A stretch of 64,000 nucleotides of DNA from Mesorhabditis belari (taxonomy: Eukaryota > Nematoda > Chromadorea > Rhabditida > Rhabditidae): assembly GCA_958450365.1 (NCBI GenBank), contig CAUEEP010000911.1:62001-126000 (forward strand), in the 5' to 3' direction. The position numbers were made by a program, and so were the translations under genes. Below are positions 1 to 10,364 of this stretch, piece by piece. The notes below the pieces were generated by a model that had not been told where the DNA came from, ran no database searches, and saw only the letters and a list, made by a program, of their open reading frames with translations. The first letter of the stretch is position 1, and every line of letters starts with the position of its first letter.

Positions 1-465
1 TGAATGAATCATATCTTCGGTAATTAGCTCTTCACCTCTAAGTTTGTACTCGGGGGTTTTCGAGGTCGGTGAATCGAGTGACCGATTTATTTTGCTTTAT
101 CTGTCAAACAAAACGCAAACAAAACGCAAAACCAAACGGAACCGAGGCAAAAGAAAAGCGATCGGCAATGCGAAAATGTTTGGTGAAGCCGAAAAACATG
201 AGTTGAAAGTTAACCGTCGCCGGAACAAGAGGCGATGTTGATATTCCGTTACTTGACATGACAAATTACTGTTTATGCAAAGACGAGATTTCACCATATT
301 TGTTTCCAGATTTGATAGCGGTTGAGTTTCGTCCTCAGCAACAATATGATTCATATTTTTGACAATCAATCAATCAATCCAGCAAAATTCTTGATTTAAT
401 GATCAGAAAAATTGAAAGGATTCCAAAAAGTTAGTTTTTCTTTGCCAAAGATCCAATTGTTCTAT

Positions 466-1010
466 TCAATTTTCAGGAATGACACTTGCCTTTATGGGAC
501 TGGCTGTAAAACAACTCATTTGCTTTGCAACGATTTCCAGTCCTGATTCAAAAGTTGGTTTGAAACTGAAAGAGAGAATTAATCTAAATCTGGATCGTTT
601 AGGGTGGAAATCGGCCTGAAACCAATTTCCAAAAGGACTTTTTACCCAAAGCACTTTGTTGACACCAAATTCTGTCGTCACCGGCCAAAATTTGTACGTT
701 TTTTTTCCAGAAAGCTGTACATTTTCGATGCCCAACTGTGCCACAGTACATTTCCAACTTTCAGCCGTTTTCTGTATTTGTCATCGCGCTAAAACGTGTC
801 TATTGAGCGTCTCATTTGTCGACGCCATCTTCAGAATATCATGTTTCATGGTCAGATCTCATCGCTGTTTGTTCTGGCTCTCACCAAACCAAATTGCATG
901 TTTTGTGCAAAGTTGTTTTCCATTTCATAACTTATTAGAATGCAAGTTATGTAATACTTTAGATTTCCAACCATCAGAATCAGTAACTGGCCATTCTGGC
1001 GACAGAGTTC
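466..1010 (-). repeat. Dispersed module R1 with a partly open reading frame
   Basis: This segment recurs at about 5830-6350, 42300-42500 and 49400-49710. On its minus strand a frame stays open for about 90 codons and contains the peptide KTYKFWPVTTEFGVNKVLW followed by a basic, aromatic stretch (residues like KSPFGNWFQADF). The same frame is readable in the 5.9 kb and 42.4 kb copies, with substitutions. I do not recognise the protein. Upstream in the same frame there are scattered stops, so this looks like a decayed exon or part of an old mobile element rather than an active gene. Confidence 0.45.
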
Positions 1011-1039
1011 TAGCTGTAGATCTGAAAATTTTTATCCAG

Positions 1040-1295
1040 CGGTTGTTTGGGGTAAGGATCCGAATGCCCAAAGAGGGGAAGCCGACTCAGTCGCTCACCG
1101 CTCCTTCGGGCCTTTGGATATTCCAAAATCTTTCATCGAATCTCCCAATTTGAACATGGGTTGCCAATTTTGGAACGCACAGAACACATTGACAATGATA
1201 AATTGATCAACACTGTTCAAATCCTCTGAATTCCTTTTCTGAGCTTGATTCTGGAACACACGAAACCCATTGGCATTCATTTATCGATCGAGAAT
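1040..1295. repeat. Dispersed module R4
   Basis: The segment containing the string GGAACACACGAAACCCATTG recurs at about 10850-11130, 49200-49400 (inverted) and 61460-61680. It has short open frames but none is consistent between copies. It usually lies beside module R1 or R3. No family could be assigned. Confidence 0.45.
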
Positions 1296-1309
1296 TAATT
1301 TCCCATCAA

Positions 1310-1600
1310 ATCCCCCAAATTCCAGTCGGAGCAGATGAAACCGATAAACGAGTCAGTCAAGCGAGTCAATAAGAACAACTTACAATAAAATGAAGGATTG
1401 CTTGACAACAAACAACACTGAAACTGATACACTCGGAGGTAGATTCTGACCGATGCATTCATCAATGCCCAAAAAGGTTCGTACAAGAACAAACTTGGGA
1501 TCTGAGCTGCCGATCGAACAACCAATAAAGTGTCTCAAAAAGCTTGAGTCAATCCATTCCTTCAACAACGAATTTGGAGTTCAAACAACAGAATTCAACT
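1310..1600 (-). repeat. Dispersed module R3 copy
   Basis: Part of a multi-copy module found at about 11640-11950, 27540-27870, 33090-33630, 41010-41530, 42800-43340, 51300-51430, 52520-52800 and 58600-58890. Read on the minus strand here, it keeps the peptide SDPKFVLVRTFLGIDE, seen with changes in other copies. In better copies a second block reads RLTDSFIDFKRVGLSE. It has the look of a decayed coding unit of unknown function. Confidence 0.45.
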
Positions 1601-1649
1601 TGTTGCGGATACACAAAACCCAATAGATATAAAGCGATTTGACAAGCCT

Positions 1650-2147
1650 TTTTTTCAGCGATCTCTGACTCGATACGAAGTAGGCAAAGCTGAAAGAAAG
1701 AATGATTCGGTGAAGAAACGATTGGTATTCAGGCATTTTCCCCCAGAAATCCTTATTTTAGGTTTTACATATTAATTTTTAATAGGAGTAACAAAAGTTA
1801 AGAATCATACTTTATTCATGGTGCATGAAAAAAGTGAGCCGAATATGTAAATAGATAGAAGGAGCCGCTTTTGGCTTAGAAAACATAAGGGTACAGAAAA
1901 ACATGGAAATTATATTTTAGCTTTGGACTTTTGTAAAGAAAGTTCAGAAATTAAGTCAAATTCAAATCTAAGGAAACGGAATTACATACAAATTCAATCT
2001 CAGACATCTAAATTCAAATTCTCGGAGATTAAATTTCGGTTTGATAAATCTCCGAGCTTGAGATTAGTTAATGCTAGCTTAAAGGCAAAAACGGGATTTA
2101 AAGCACGCAAAGGCAATTTAAGGCCAACAAAATATAACAATAAAACA
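1650..2147 (-). repeat. 3' flank of F-box copy 1, with poly(A) signal
   Basis: This is the shared downstream flank of the family, in the orientation of the gene at 2148-3170. The complement of TTTATT at 1811-1816 is an AATAAA about 330 nt past the stop. The same signal, embedded in CATGAATAAAGTATGATT, follows other family members at 25367, 32854 and 40777. The flank also occurs without a gene near 12480-12790 and 4380-4480. Confidence 0.5.
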
Positions 2148-3170
2148 TCAATGATCGATCATTTCATCGGGCTTGATGTAAAAGGCAAGAAATTCATATG
2201 TACCACATGGATACCACATGTAGATGCAATCTCGTGTCGGATTGATATTTCGTCGAAAACACAGAGTTTTCATCGTCAAAACGGAATATTGCCGTGAACG
2301 TTCCATTGCCAGTGCAAACAATCGTTGACGATTTTTCCCGTTGATTTGCTTCATTCCTGGATATCCCGTGAGAAAAACAACGATTGTAGCCTCGAGCATC
2401 AAATGGCCGCAAATTCTCACAACCGCTGCGTCTGGGTCTTTGCTCGGAATTCCGTGGCTAACAATCGTTTGAATGGCTGGAACAATGAGATTTGTTTGGT
2501 AACAAACGATTATAACATATTTGATGTGGGTCTTTATCAAAGCATTGTGGTAAAACTGAAATTCATCATCATCTTGACAAGCAAATCTCACTGTTTGACA
2601 TTCGTTGAGTGGAGTCTCAATCAACTGCCCAACAAGATCTTTTATTGATGGAAATCTTCGAAAGAAGATGGAAACGTTCGCGTATCTCTTGATCTTCATT
2701 GACAAATGAGAAAGCAAATCCAGGTGCACAAAATCGTGATCCAAACCGAGTGAATTCACTACCTCTAATTGTTTCAGAAAAGCGGCGTTGTCCTTATCCA
2801 TGTCGTATGTGGGCTGTCGGTATGGCCTGTCGTAATCATTGCGCATACTCAATTGATCGCACGAGCGAATGTTTTTGATGAAAGGAAAATGACGTGTGAC
2901 ATCCAGACTGACCTGAAGTGACTTCCAATTCAGCTTGTTGATCTTGATTGCTTCCACTCCGTGTGGATCAAATCCAAATACAATATCATCCACATGATGT
3001 CCAAAAACTATCGATGGTCGATTCGAAATCATCCATTGGAACCCTTGATTGACTTTCACCAATTCAATCACATCACTTGCGTCCAATTGCTCCAAAACCT
3101 CCAACTTCAGATCGAAGCAAAGACGTCCGATCGGAAAGCTTGTCAGATTTCGCATCTTGATTCGCGCCAT
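2148..3170 (-). CDS. F-box-like protein, family copy 1
   Basis: Single-exon reading frame of 340 codons. Residues about 7-48 (FPIGRLCFDLKLEVLEQLD, then DVIELVKVNQGFQ) match the pattern of an F-box: a helix, a leucine-rich turn and a valine-rich second helix. F-box proteins bind Skp1 and bring substrates to a cullin ubiquitin ligase. The remaining 290 residues are a family-specific C-terminal region, presumably the substrate-binding part, ending FLAFYIKPDEMIDH. This copy has about ten extra residues near position 115 (RPYRQPTYDM). The start is chosen because ATG lies 5 nt after a TTTATTTACAG acceptor at 3176-3177, as in most relatives. The F-box call is from sequence pattern only; target and expression are unknown. 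Confidence 0.8.
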   Translation of the reverse strand: MARIKMRNLTSFPIGRLCFDLKLEVLEQLDASDVIELVKVNQGFQWMISNRPSIVFGHHVDDIVFGFDPHGVEAIKINKLNWKSLQVSLDVTRHFPFIKNIRSCDQLSMRNDYDRPYRQPTYDMDKDNAAFLKQLEVVNSLGLDHDFVHLDLLSHLSMKIKRYANVSIFFRRFPSIKDLVGQLIETPLNECQTVRFACQDDDEFQFYHNALIKTHIKYVIIVCYQTNLIVPAIQTIVSHGIPSKDPDAAVVRICGHLMLEATIVVFLTGYPGMKQINGKNRQRLFALAMERSRQYSVLTMKTLCFRRNINPTRDCIYMWYPCGTYEFLAFYIKPDEMIDH

Positions 3171-3175
3171 TCTAC

Positions 3176-3190
3176 CTGTAAATAAAAAGA
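3176..3190 (-). promoter_or_regulatory. Probable spliced-leader acceptor site of F-box copy 1
   Basis: Read on the minus strand, TTCTTTTTATTTACAG sits 5 nt upstream of the ATG. No good upstream donor is conserved among the family copies, so trans-splicing of a leader is the simplest reading. A 5' UTR intron is the alternative. The same site precedes most other family members. Confidence 0.5.
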
Positions 3191-3218
3191 ATTAGTCTTT
3201 GTAAGGAGCACATCAATG

Positions 3219-3320
3219 CAACGGATCACTTTCAGCATTTTCAAATAGTAAAAGAATGTTTTCTAAAGCGTGAATGCTGGATTTCGAATGAAAGATTTGT
3301 TAAAATGCTAAATGTGATCG
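3219..3320. repeat. Upstream inverted repeat, decayed copy
   Basis: The inner arm TGCAACGGATCACTTTCAGC (extending to 3243) is intact. The outer arm starting at 3302 matches for about 15 nt and then runs into unrelated DNA with GTCGAC, so this palindrome has lost its far end. Confidence 0.5.
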
Positions 3321-3323
3321 AGT

Positions 3324-3400
3324 CGACTTTCCAATCATCACAAAAAGCATCGAAAGCCAGCAAATGAGACCCGTTATCGATAAATATACGTAGATTTTTC
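3324..3400 (-). other. Possible exon fragment E1, also present at 15560-15640
   Basis: A stretch of about 62 bp is almost identical at both places. On the minus strand it can be read NLRIFIDNGSHLLAFDAF and continues CDDWKVD without a stop in both. Because the two copies are nearly identical at the DNA level, conservation of the frame says little. I do not recognise the protein. Confidence 0.3.
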
Positions 3401-3561
3401 AGATTTGCCTGTGGAGTCGCTCAATTACTATGGGTTATGGTAGTCGAGTTTTAGAAAACGCATTAGAAAGAGCATACTGTATACCATTGCCTAGCGTGAC
3501 ATCCAGCATTTAGGAATAATAGCTTAAAATAGAGTAATCCCAATGAAATTCACGATTTCAG

Positions 3562-3789
3562 ATCGCACACTCCACTTCGTCATTCTTTCCACCGGTCGAG
3601 GCGATTTTTGTCATTGCTTGCGTGGCGGCTGTCATCTATTTCTTTTTCGTTTGGAATCGGTAAAGATCATCGCAATCTCTCGGGAAAGGCATGCGAAGAG
3701 AGCCGTCTTTATGGGGATATATGATGCTACAACAAGACGATTATTACCCCAACTATACCACTTATAAACCGGCACCCTCATTGGTGTAA
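3562..3789 (+). pseudogene. Broken copy of the last exon of a one-pass membrane protein
   Basis: Equivalent, over the same 228 nt with no indel, to the open exon at 16773-17000 (minus). It follows the acceptor GATTTCAG, encodes the transmembrane stretch AIFVIACVAAVIYFFFVW, but then hits TAA at 3661-3663 where the other copy has CAG. Downstream sequence is still nearly identical, including the tyrosine-rich tail region, so the stop is a recent change. No other exon of the gene is visible here. The copy is inverted relative to the other one. Confidence 0.65.
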
Positions 3790-3799
3790 TAACGGGGCT

Positions 3800-4060
3800 A
3801 CTGTAGGCCTTTTAGGCTGCGTTAAGATGTTCAGATTTCCCTGTGGAGTCGCTCAATAACCGCATTGGTTGAAAGTTTTCGAAATTACTCTTTTTCAACG
3901 TTTTCCTCTAGTAAATATCCCGACTCAGCGATCCACGAGAAAAGTTAAAATCGATTTTCTTCAAATCTGATCAATACCAGTTTTTCTATGCTATACAACT
4001 GAGAAAAAGCCAAGGTTTCATCAAAATCTGTCTACTCAAAAAAAAGTTTGAGGCAAGGCG
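3800..4060. repeat. Dispersed repeat R7
   Basis: Contains TCTGATCAATACCA, then AAAATCTGTCTACTC, motifs that recur at about 10040-10170 and, partly inverted and doubled, at 16250-16740. In two of the three places it borders the membrane-protein exon. No coding frame is supported. Confidence 0.5.
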
Positions 4061-4142
4061 ATTTTTGTCATTGCTTGTCATTTTTTGTCCCCGGGCAGAT
4101 TTGACATCAAATTTTTTGATCTTCTACATCAAGCCTTTCTAG

Positions 4143-4269
4143 AAATATAATTGATCAAGCTTTGGAGAAAGAAGCTCTTCTATCGAACCAACAAGAGATC
4201 GACATTTTCACAGAGTTGACGAACAAATTAGGATTTCCCAAGGGTTTTAAATCGGATAATTTGAATTAG
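4143..4269 (+). other. Candidate orphan exon, acidic/helical peptide
   Basis: After the acceptor CCTTTCTAG a frame runs 41 codons, including ALEKEALLSNQQEIDIFTEL and KLGFPKGF. The composition is that of a charged helical protein, unlike random AT-rich sequence. I do not recognise it and found no neighbouring exon. It may be another fragment of a host gene carried in by duplication. Confidence 0.25.
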
Positions 4270-4379
4270 CCGAAGTTAGCAATATTGTGCAAAAACAAAG
4301 TTTTGTTTCGACAAGTAGTTAGTTCGATTAGATATGCGCAATGAAAGGAGATACAAACTGTGGGTATTGGGCTTGGCAA

Positions 4380-4880
4380 AAATCATACTTTATTCATGGT
4401 GCATGAAAAAAGTGAGCAGAATATGGAAACACATAAAAGGAGCTACTGTTGGCTTAGAAAAGATAAACGTACAGAAAAGAATTGAAATTATTTAAAGAGC
4501 GTTAAAAATTGATTACAAAAATGGATCTAAATCAGGGTTGAAGTTAGGCTAGTTGTTGTCATCAATTGTTATCGTCAATTTTTAGTCATCAAGAAATAGA
4601 AGAGCACCCTTCGACAGAAGCAATTTTGTGGATTGCAAATAGAAGTGCTTATGTATATCATTTTGTTTGTTTTAACCAGTTTTGTGATTTGCCCTGGGTT
4701 TGTTTTGGACAGATTCAAACTCGACTCTAGGAGCCATCAATGGATCCAGCTAAACAACCAGCTAAACAGCTAAACTTCAAAGGCTAGCCTTCGAAACGAG
4801 AAAGGGGTTTCGAAAGACGATTTCTCAAAAGCTAATAAGAAATTGAAAGAACTTATACAGAACTTAAAATTTTTATCCAG
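4380..4880. repeat. Copy of family 3' flank, then dispersed module R6
   Basis: Positions about 4380-4480 repeat the F-box 3' flank including TTTATTCATGGTGCATG. Positions about 4520-4780 match 51590-51840 in inverted orientation (for example GATTCAAACTCGACTCTAGG). No gene is supported in either part. Confidence 0.45.
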
Positions 4881-4904
4881 CGGTTTTTTGGGGTAAGGAA
4901 AAAA

Positions 4905-5765
4905 ACCCATAGAAATTACCCATCTGTGAAAATAATAATTGAATATGTAGACAAATATAGCTGCTATTGTGTGTTATCAAATCAAAATTTTTTTCTAAAG
5001 ACCGATTACTAGGTAAGCAATTCAACTGACTACTAGCTATAATTTCTAGAGCTTAAAGCAAAAAGCAAATTTACTCACTTTGCCTCCGGCATCTGATCCT
5101 AGATGCGCCTCAACGCGGGAGCCATTTTATTCGTTACAGTTCCAGCGACAAAAATGAGATCGCACTAAACGTTTTATAACGTTTTTTTAATTAATTAAGC
5201 GAACCTGTCGAGGCGACGCTCGAAACACAACTCCATAGCGATCCATGTCATAACGAGGAGCGGCAAAGTGCGTAAAATTGATCATTGATCACTGTAACGA
5301 ATAAAATGGCGGTAAAGCAAAGTAAAAATAAACCAACATCATTTTGACGGCGCAAGAAGCAAGTCCAAAAGTGAGCGACCAAAGCGATGTTCTTTGTGCC
5401 AAGTTCATCACATCATCTAAAAAAAAGACGATTAGCATTGCTTGACCCATAATCAATAATAATATAACTAAAGATTTTCTAAAGCCTTAGTCTAATAAAA
5501 TCTAATAAAATCTATTACCCAGTCGAGCCAAGGCATATTCCGCAGTACTTTTTGGGGCCGTGAAAGGCGTGCCCGTTTTGTTCAACCTTTTTAATGCATC
5601 TCCCTGAAATGTCAAATATAATCATAGTTTTCTATGTAACCGGTTATCCAAGTATCTAGTTAATCTACTAAACAAAACCAACCGTTAGTTCGAGTGTTGA
5701 AGTCGGTGTTGCAAGCCGGCGGACACTTTGCGCAGCAATCGCCCACAAAGGTGTCTGTAGGATGC
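4905..5765 (-). pseudogene. Unprocessed pseudogene of complex I subunit PSST (NDUFS7/NuoB family)
   Basis: Reading the minus strand with short introns gives five pieces: 5683-5765 (presequence-like, AAQSVRRLATP), 5519-5603 (TGTPFTAPKSTAEYALARL), 5205-5416 (SLTFGLASCAV, then [20 protein letters not shown]), 5079-5164 (DLIFVAGTVTNKMAPALRR) and 4905-4923 (WVISMG). These are the conserved blocks of the NADH:ubiquinone oxidoreductase 20 kDa subunit, which carries iron-sulfur cluster N2. Splice phases fit at every junction. It is dead: one of the paired cluster cysteines is Ser, a 60-65 nt insertion splits exon 3, Tyr is TAG at 5099-5101, and the gene stops abruptly after WVISMG. Introns are kept, so it arose by DNA duplication, not retroposition. 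A functional copy must lie elsewhere. Confidence 0.88.
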
Positions 5766-5829
5766 CTGAAAAAATAGCAAATTATGGGTCATAAAATAGG
5801 AAAAAGATTAAAAAGAATAAAGTGACATT

Positions 5830-6350
5830 ATTTTGTGACGCGTTCTATATTCTCGAGGCCAAGAGCAATTCTTGGGAGTAGTGCAAAAGTTGCTTTTAAA
5901 ACGAAAGAGAGAACTAACCTAAATCTGGATTGTTTACAGTCGAAAACAGCCGAAAACCCTTTTCCAAAAGGACTTTTTACGCAAAGCACTTTGTTGACAC
6001 CAAATTCTGTCGTCAACGGCCAAAATTTGTACGTTTTTTTTTCCAGAAAACTGTACATTTTCGATTCCCAACTGTGCCACAGTACATTTCCAACTTTCAG
6101 CCGTTTTCTGTATTTGTCATCGCGCTAAAACGTGTCTATTGAGCGTCACATTTGTCGAAGTCATCATTAGAATATCATGTTTCTTGGTCAGATGTCATCG
6201 TTGTTTGCTCTGGCTCACACCAAACCATACTCCATATTTTGTGCAAAGTTTTTTCCATTTCACATCTTATTAGAATGCAAATTATGTAATGCTTTAAATT
6301 TCCAAACATCAGAATCAGTAACTGGCCATTCTGACGACAGAGTTCTAGAG
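5830..6350 (-). repeat. Module R1 copy
   Basis: Matches 466-1010. The minus-strand frame keeps KTYKFWPLTTEFGVNKVL and then diverges. It ends abruptly near 6348 where the upstream flank of the next F-box copy begins, so that copy lacks the left arm of its palindrome. Confidence 0.45.
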
Positions 6351-6500
6351 CATTACAACCACTCTTTTATTGGAAATTCATCATTCACGCTTTAGAAACA
6401 AGCTTTCACTACTGAAAATGCTAAAAGTGATCCACTGCATCGATCTGTTCCTTACAAAGACAATTTCTTTTTATTTACAGGTAGAAAGGCGCCATTCAAG

Positions 6501-7492
6501 ATGCCAATCAAGATGCAAAATCTGAAAACATTTCCAATCGAACGTCTTTGCTTCGATCTGAAGTTGGAGGTTTTGGAGCAATTGGACGCAGAAGATGTGA
6601 TTGAATTGGTGAAAGTCAATCAAGGATTCCAGGGGATGATTTCGAGTCGACCATCGATCGTTTCTGGACATCATGTGGATACGATTGAATTTGGGCTTGA
6701 TCCACAAGGAATTGAAGCAATCAACATCAGGAAGCTGAATTCGGAGTCACTTAAGGTCAGCCTGGATGTCATTCGTCATTTTGCTTTCATAAAAAAACAT
6801 TCGATCGTGCAATGAATTGAGGGTGCGTCACGATTACAACAGTCCAATCGACGAGGACCACGCCTCTTTTATGAAACAATTAGAGGCAGTGAATTCACTC
6901 TATCTTTATTGGTGTTCGCCTGAGCACCTGGAGTTGCTTTCTCATTTGTCAATCAAGATCAAGAGATACGCGGTACTTTCCAGCTTCCTTCGAAGATTTC
7001 CATCAATAAAAGATCTTGTTGGGCATTTTATTGAGACTCAACTCAACGAATGTAAAATGGTCGAATTTCAGCCTGAAGATGATGAGGAATTTCAGTTTTA
7101 CTACAATGCTTTGATAAAGACCCACATCGAATATGTTGGAATCCGTTTCAGCAATTCAAAGGATTGTTAGCCACGGAATTCCAAGCCAACACCCCGCAGC
7201 GGTTATGAGAATTTGCGTCGAACAAAACCAACTCTCGTTGTCTATCATCCCTCTCTCGCTCTTTGTTTTTCTCAAGGGATATCCGGAAATGAAACAAATC
7301 AGCGAGAAAAATCGTCAACCATTGATTGCACTGGCAAACGAACGTTCGATGGGAAGCAGCTATCCCGCTTTGACGATGAAAACTAACTGTTTCCGACGAA
7401 ACATCGATGCGACGCGAGATTGCATCTACATGTTGTCCTCGGCTGGATTTCTCGCCTTTTACATCAAGCCCGATGAAATGATCGATCATTGA
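6501..7492 (+). pseudogene. F-box-like family copy, frameshifted
   Basis: The whole family protein can be followed but in three frames. The usual ATG after the acceptor at 6479-6480 is AAG; the next ATG (6501) would start MPIKMQNLKTFPIERL. A one-base gain in the A-run at 6791-6797 breaks the frame just after FAFIK. A second break near 7140 is a net loss of about 23 nt between EYVGI and AIQRIVSHG. The end, FLAFYIKPDEMIDH, is intact. Two separate frame changes plus the lost start make this a pseudogene, young enough that no other stops have built up. Confidence 0.8.
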
Positions 7493-7848
7493 TGTTTTAT
7501 TGCTATATTTTGCTGACCTTACATTGCCTTTGCGTAATTTAAATTCTGTTTTGCCTTTAAGCTAGCATTAACTAATCTGATCAACTTATCGGAGAACCAA
7601 ACTTTTAAATTTTGGCGGCTAATGCTAGTTTTTCATGACTCTTTCTTGTGCCTTGTTGACTATTTATTCATTCTGTCTACTCATGTTTGAATTTGAAATT
7701 TGATCTCCGCTGATGTAGTTTAAATGTCTTAGACTGAGTTTGTATTTAATTCCCTTCCCTACTATTTCACTTGAAAGTTTCCTTGTTACGAGCTCTCTTT
7801 TCATTTTAAATACATTTTCTACTTTCTGCCGATTTTCTATTTTAGTTA

Positions 7849-8108
7849 TGGAGATTTGTAATTGTCTGGACGACGTAATTGATCTGCAAAGTTTGCCACC
7901 TCTGCCAGACTCTATGCACCTCTCAATCAGCTTCAAAATTGGTTCAACCTGTTTTACTCCGAAGGAAAGGGATCAAGTCTGTTTGCATTGTGGTTTTAAT
8001 TCTGACAAAGTGGCGGTGTGTATACTAGATTCTCTAAATCGATCAGATTTTTCTGCCTTCTCAAATTCTGACGAAGATTATGACATCCTGTGCGCTAGTC
8101 TCCCCTGA
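7849..8108 (+). CDS. Small reading frame of module R2, best-preserved copy
   Basis: An 86-codon frame beginning MEICNCLDDVIDLQSLPPL, with a central block KERDQVCLHCGFNSDKVAVC and an acidic end SNSDEDYDILC. It follows the acceptor TTCTATTTTAG at once. Degraded relatives lie at about 27000-27230(-), 41660-41910(+), 42670-42700(-), 51175-51300(-) and 59465-59500(+); the 41.7 kb copy has a stop where this one reads Ser. Here and near 59.5 kb it abuts a retrotransposon 3' end, so it may be part of that element. I do not recognise the protein, and it may not be a gene at all. Confidence 0.35.
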
Positions 8109-8180
8109 ATCAATGGAATTAGCATGTGGTCATTCTCCTTTAATGACTCCACCACACATTTTGAGAGCTAGAAATGGACT

Positions 8181-8870
8181 AGCCGATTTTTTTGTCGTCG
8201 TTCCCATTATGGAAAACCCTTAATCGACCCTCTGGTTAGTAAGGAGCTGAATAAACTCTCGAGATATTGTCGTAATTTGAGGAAAATATTACTAGAATAG
8301 GCTTGCTCTTTTGAGGATAGACCTTCCCTTTTTGAACTAAAAACTTTACAACATCGTTGCTTTGTCATTGATCTACTCGAAACTTTCCAAATCTTGCGTC
8401 GCAAACAGATTAGCCCTTTGTTTGTTGAATTTTTCAAATTTAACTCGAGTTCAGAGTCCAGAAGTGGTTCATTCCTTTTGCAGATTCCCTTTGCGTCTGA
8501 TGCTTCTTTATGAAACCCATTTCCCGTTAGAGCCGCTAGGTTATGGAACTTGCTTCTAAATGACATACGAGAAATTCAGCCAATTTCCATTTTCAAGAAA
8601 TAAATCGATGCTCTAGATCTAACGGCCCTCTAGCATAGGTAATCCGATTATTTGCATATTTACTAAATTTAGTATCTTCGTATCTTTTTTTTGTATCTAC
8701 ATTTATGCCTCATTGTGCATTTCTCTATGATTTATTTATTGAGTTTCACTTTATCATCTGAATAGAGATATCACTCTTATCTTGTTATTAAGAGAGAAGG
8801 TAGACTGTATATTTGCATTGACATTTTAGATCTTTTGGCTTTTTGCATTTTTCATATTTCACCAAACATT
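8181..8870 (+). mobile_element. Non-LTR retrotransposon (LINE), 3' end fragment 1
   Basis: One frame reads FEDRPSLFELKTLQHRCFVI, then DLLETFQILRRKQISPLFVE, then, after one stop, FPVRAARLWNLLLNDIRE. This is the usual C-terminal tail of a LINE reverse-transcriptase protein, after the catalytic domain. The catalytic part is absent. Related 3' ends lie at 33640-34100, 50880-51172 (inverted) and 59490-60240, so the copies are 5'-truncated or were duplicated with their surroundings. The clade was not determined. Confidence 0.7.
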
Positions 8871-9136
8871 TTTAGATTCACTAGAACTTTCGTTTCCGTT
8901 TGGTTCGCTTTTCGGGTTACAAAGAACCGAATCGAAGTTTAGGATTCGGCACAGATTTCACGTTAAAAAGCGAGATTTTTTTTGATGAATCAAACCAAAA
9001 AAATTTTTGTGCCATACCGAAAAATCGGAAATTTCTGCTAAACCAAAGGAAATCGAATTTTCAAAAAATCGAAGATTAAACCAAAAGTCTCGGTGTAAAA
9101 CAGAACAGAATAACTGAAGATTTTGGATTTTGGTGT

Positions 9137-9290
9137 TTACATCGATTCGGAAAGCCCCAGATCAAATGAATCTTTTGGTACCCAGGCCTCGTCCACTTCG
9201 ACTCCCGCATTATCGTGGCACTGACGAATGTGTGTCTTGATATTGACTCGTGGATGATGGCACACACCGCAAAGACCGCAAAGACTGCAT
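9137..9290 (-). pseudogene. Terminal exon of a Cys/His-rich zinc-finger-like protein
   Basis: After the acceptor CCTATTTCAG the minus strand gives 50 codons and a stop. It begins CSLCGLCGVC and continues HHPRVNIKTHIRQCH, giving a C-x2-C-x9-H-x4-H arrangement, and ends with an acidic VEVDEAWVPKD stretch. The tail portion recurs at about 50474-50560(+), where Trp is a stop, and 60560-60600(-); in both it is fused to a mariner fragment. A possible preceding exon is 9491-9632(-), with donor TTCG/gtaag, interrupted by one unit of the minisatellite seen near 26.2 kb. I cannot build a continuous frame, so I call it a gene remnant. Confidence 0.45.
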
Positions 9291-9419
9291 CTGAAATAGG
9301 AAAATATAATTTGCATTATATTATATTTTTTTTATAAGCAAACGTGTATCGTTTCCGGGACGAGTGAGTCACGGCATGGCATGGGATCTTGGTGCGGCCG
9401 AGCGAGCACATTTCTTCAA

Positions 9420-9472
9420 TGTTTACTGTCTATTTATAATATAATATAATATTTTATATATTATTATATTAA
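9420..9472. repeat. AT-rich simple repeat
   Basis: A run of ATAAT-type units inside the presumed intron between the two zinc-finger-like exons. Confidence 0.6.
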
Positions 9473-9490
9473 TGTTCTTCAAAAACTTAC

Positions 9491-9632
9491 CGAACTGGGA
9501 AACCCCGGGAATCACTGTTAGAACAGCCAATTGGGGGTTTGCCGGCCATTTACTAGGGATCGTACGTCCATCGTACGTTTTCATGCCCCGATTCATAATC
9601 GATTCCATCGTTTTTGCTGACACGGTTTGCTC
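9491..9632 (-). other. Candidate exon carrying a minisatellite unit
   Basis: Flanked by AATTTCCAG and TTCG/GTAAG on the minus strand. The first half is open in two frames (for example VSAKTMESIMNRGMK). The second half, with CCAATTGGGGGTTTGCCGG on the plus strand, matches one unit of the array at 26090-26420. The unit adds stops in the other frames, so it probably disrupted the exon. Confidence 0.3.
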
Positions 9633-10039
9633 CTGGAAATTTGAACTTGTGAGATGAATAGTTACGAAAGTTGGTTTTTTAGAAATTCACGATTTTTGAT
9701 CATTACACAAGTACGGAAAATGCCTTTTATCCAATAAATATTTGATTACCCCAATAATCTCGAGGGTTTTCTCGAATCCATTAATTCAGAGGATCCCTGC
9801 AAGGAGAAAGTGCCGTCGAATGAGCCGACAGTGTGCCCCGAATCGTTCAAATAGCACGCCTCGTCCAGGCCCTTTGAACAACTGGAATATACTATCTACA
9901 GTAGTGGCCAAAAGTTTGGACACACCCATTTCAGGAGTGCACACAGACACAAGCAAGATCCTAACAGCAAAAACGAAAAAGCTCCTAAAAAAGGATAAAA
10001 AAGAATAAAGGTTTTCTAAAGTGTGGCACAACGGGTCTA

Positions 10040-10170
10040 AAATCGATTTTCTCAAAAATTAAAAATGGTGCTGATCTGATCAATACCAATTTTTACATGC
10101 TATCCAACCGAATGAAAAAGCCAAAGTTTCATCAAAATCTGTCTACTCAAAAAAAGTTAATCGGGTGCCT
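10040..10170. repeat. Dispersed repeat R7 copy
   Basis: Matches 3940-4050 and part of 16300-16600, including ATCTGATCAATACCA and AAAATCTGTCTACTC. It holds no gene. Confidence 0.5.
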
Positions 10171-10364
10171 ACGTTTCCAGACTATTTCTTCCAGATTTAC
10201 ATCTATTCTATATCTAGCCGAGGAAGAAATTGAAGGATTTCACTGCAAAATTGCAAGAGGAATTCAAAAAACATAAAACGAATGTCTCAAATCGATTAAA
10301 AACGCCCTCAAATGGCCCGCAATCTTACCTTGAGATTTTGGATTTTGGATTTTGGATGAGATTT

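Noticed and set aside
2325..2648. Open frames of 60-165 codons antisense to the F-box genes, recurring at each copy
   Set aside because: They mirror the coding frame of conserved genes, break at different places, and have no signals of their own.
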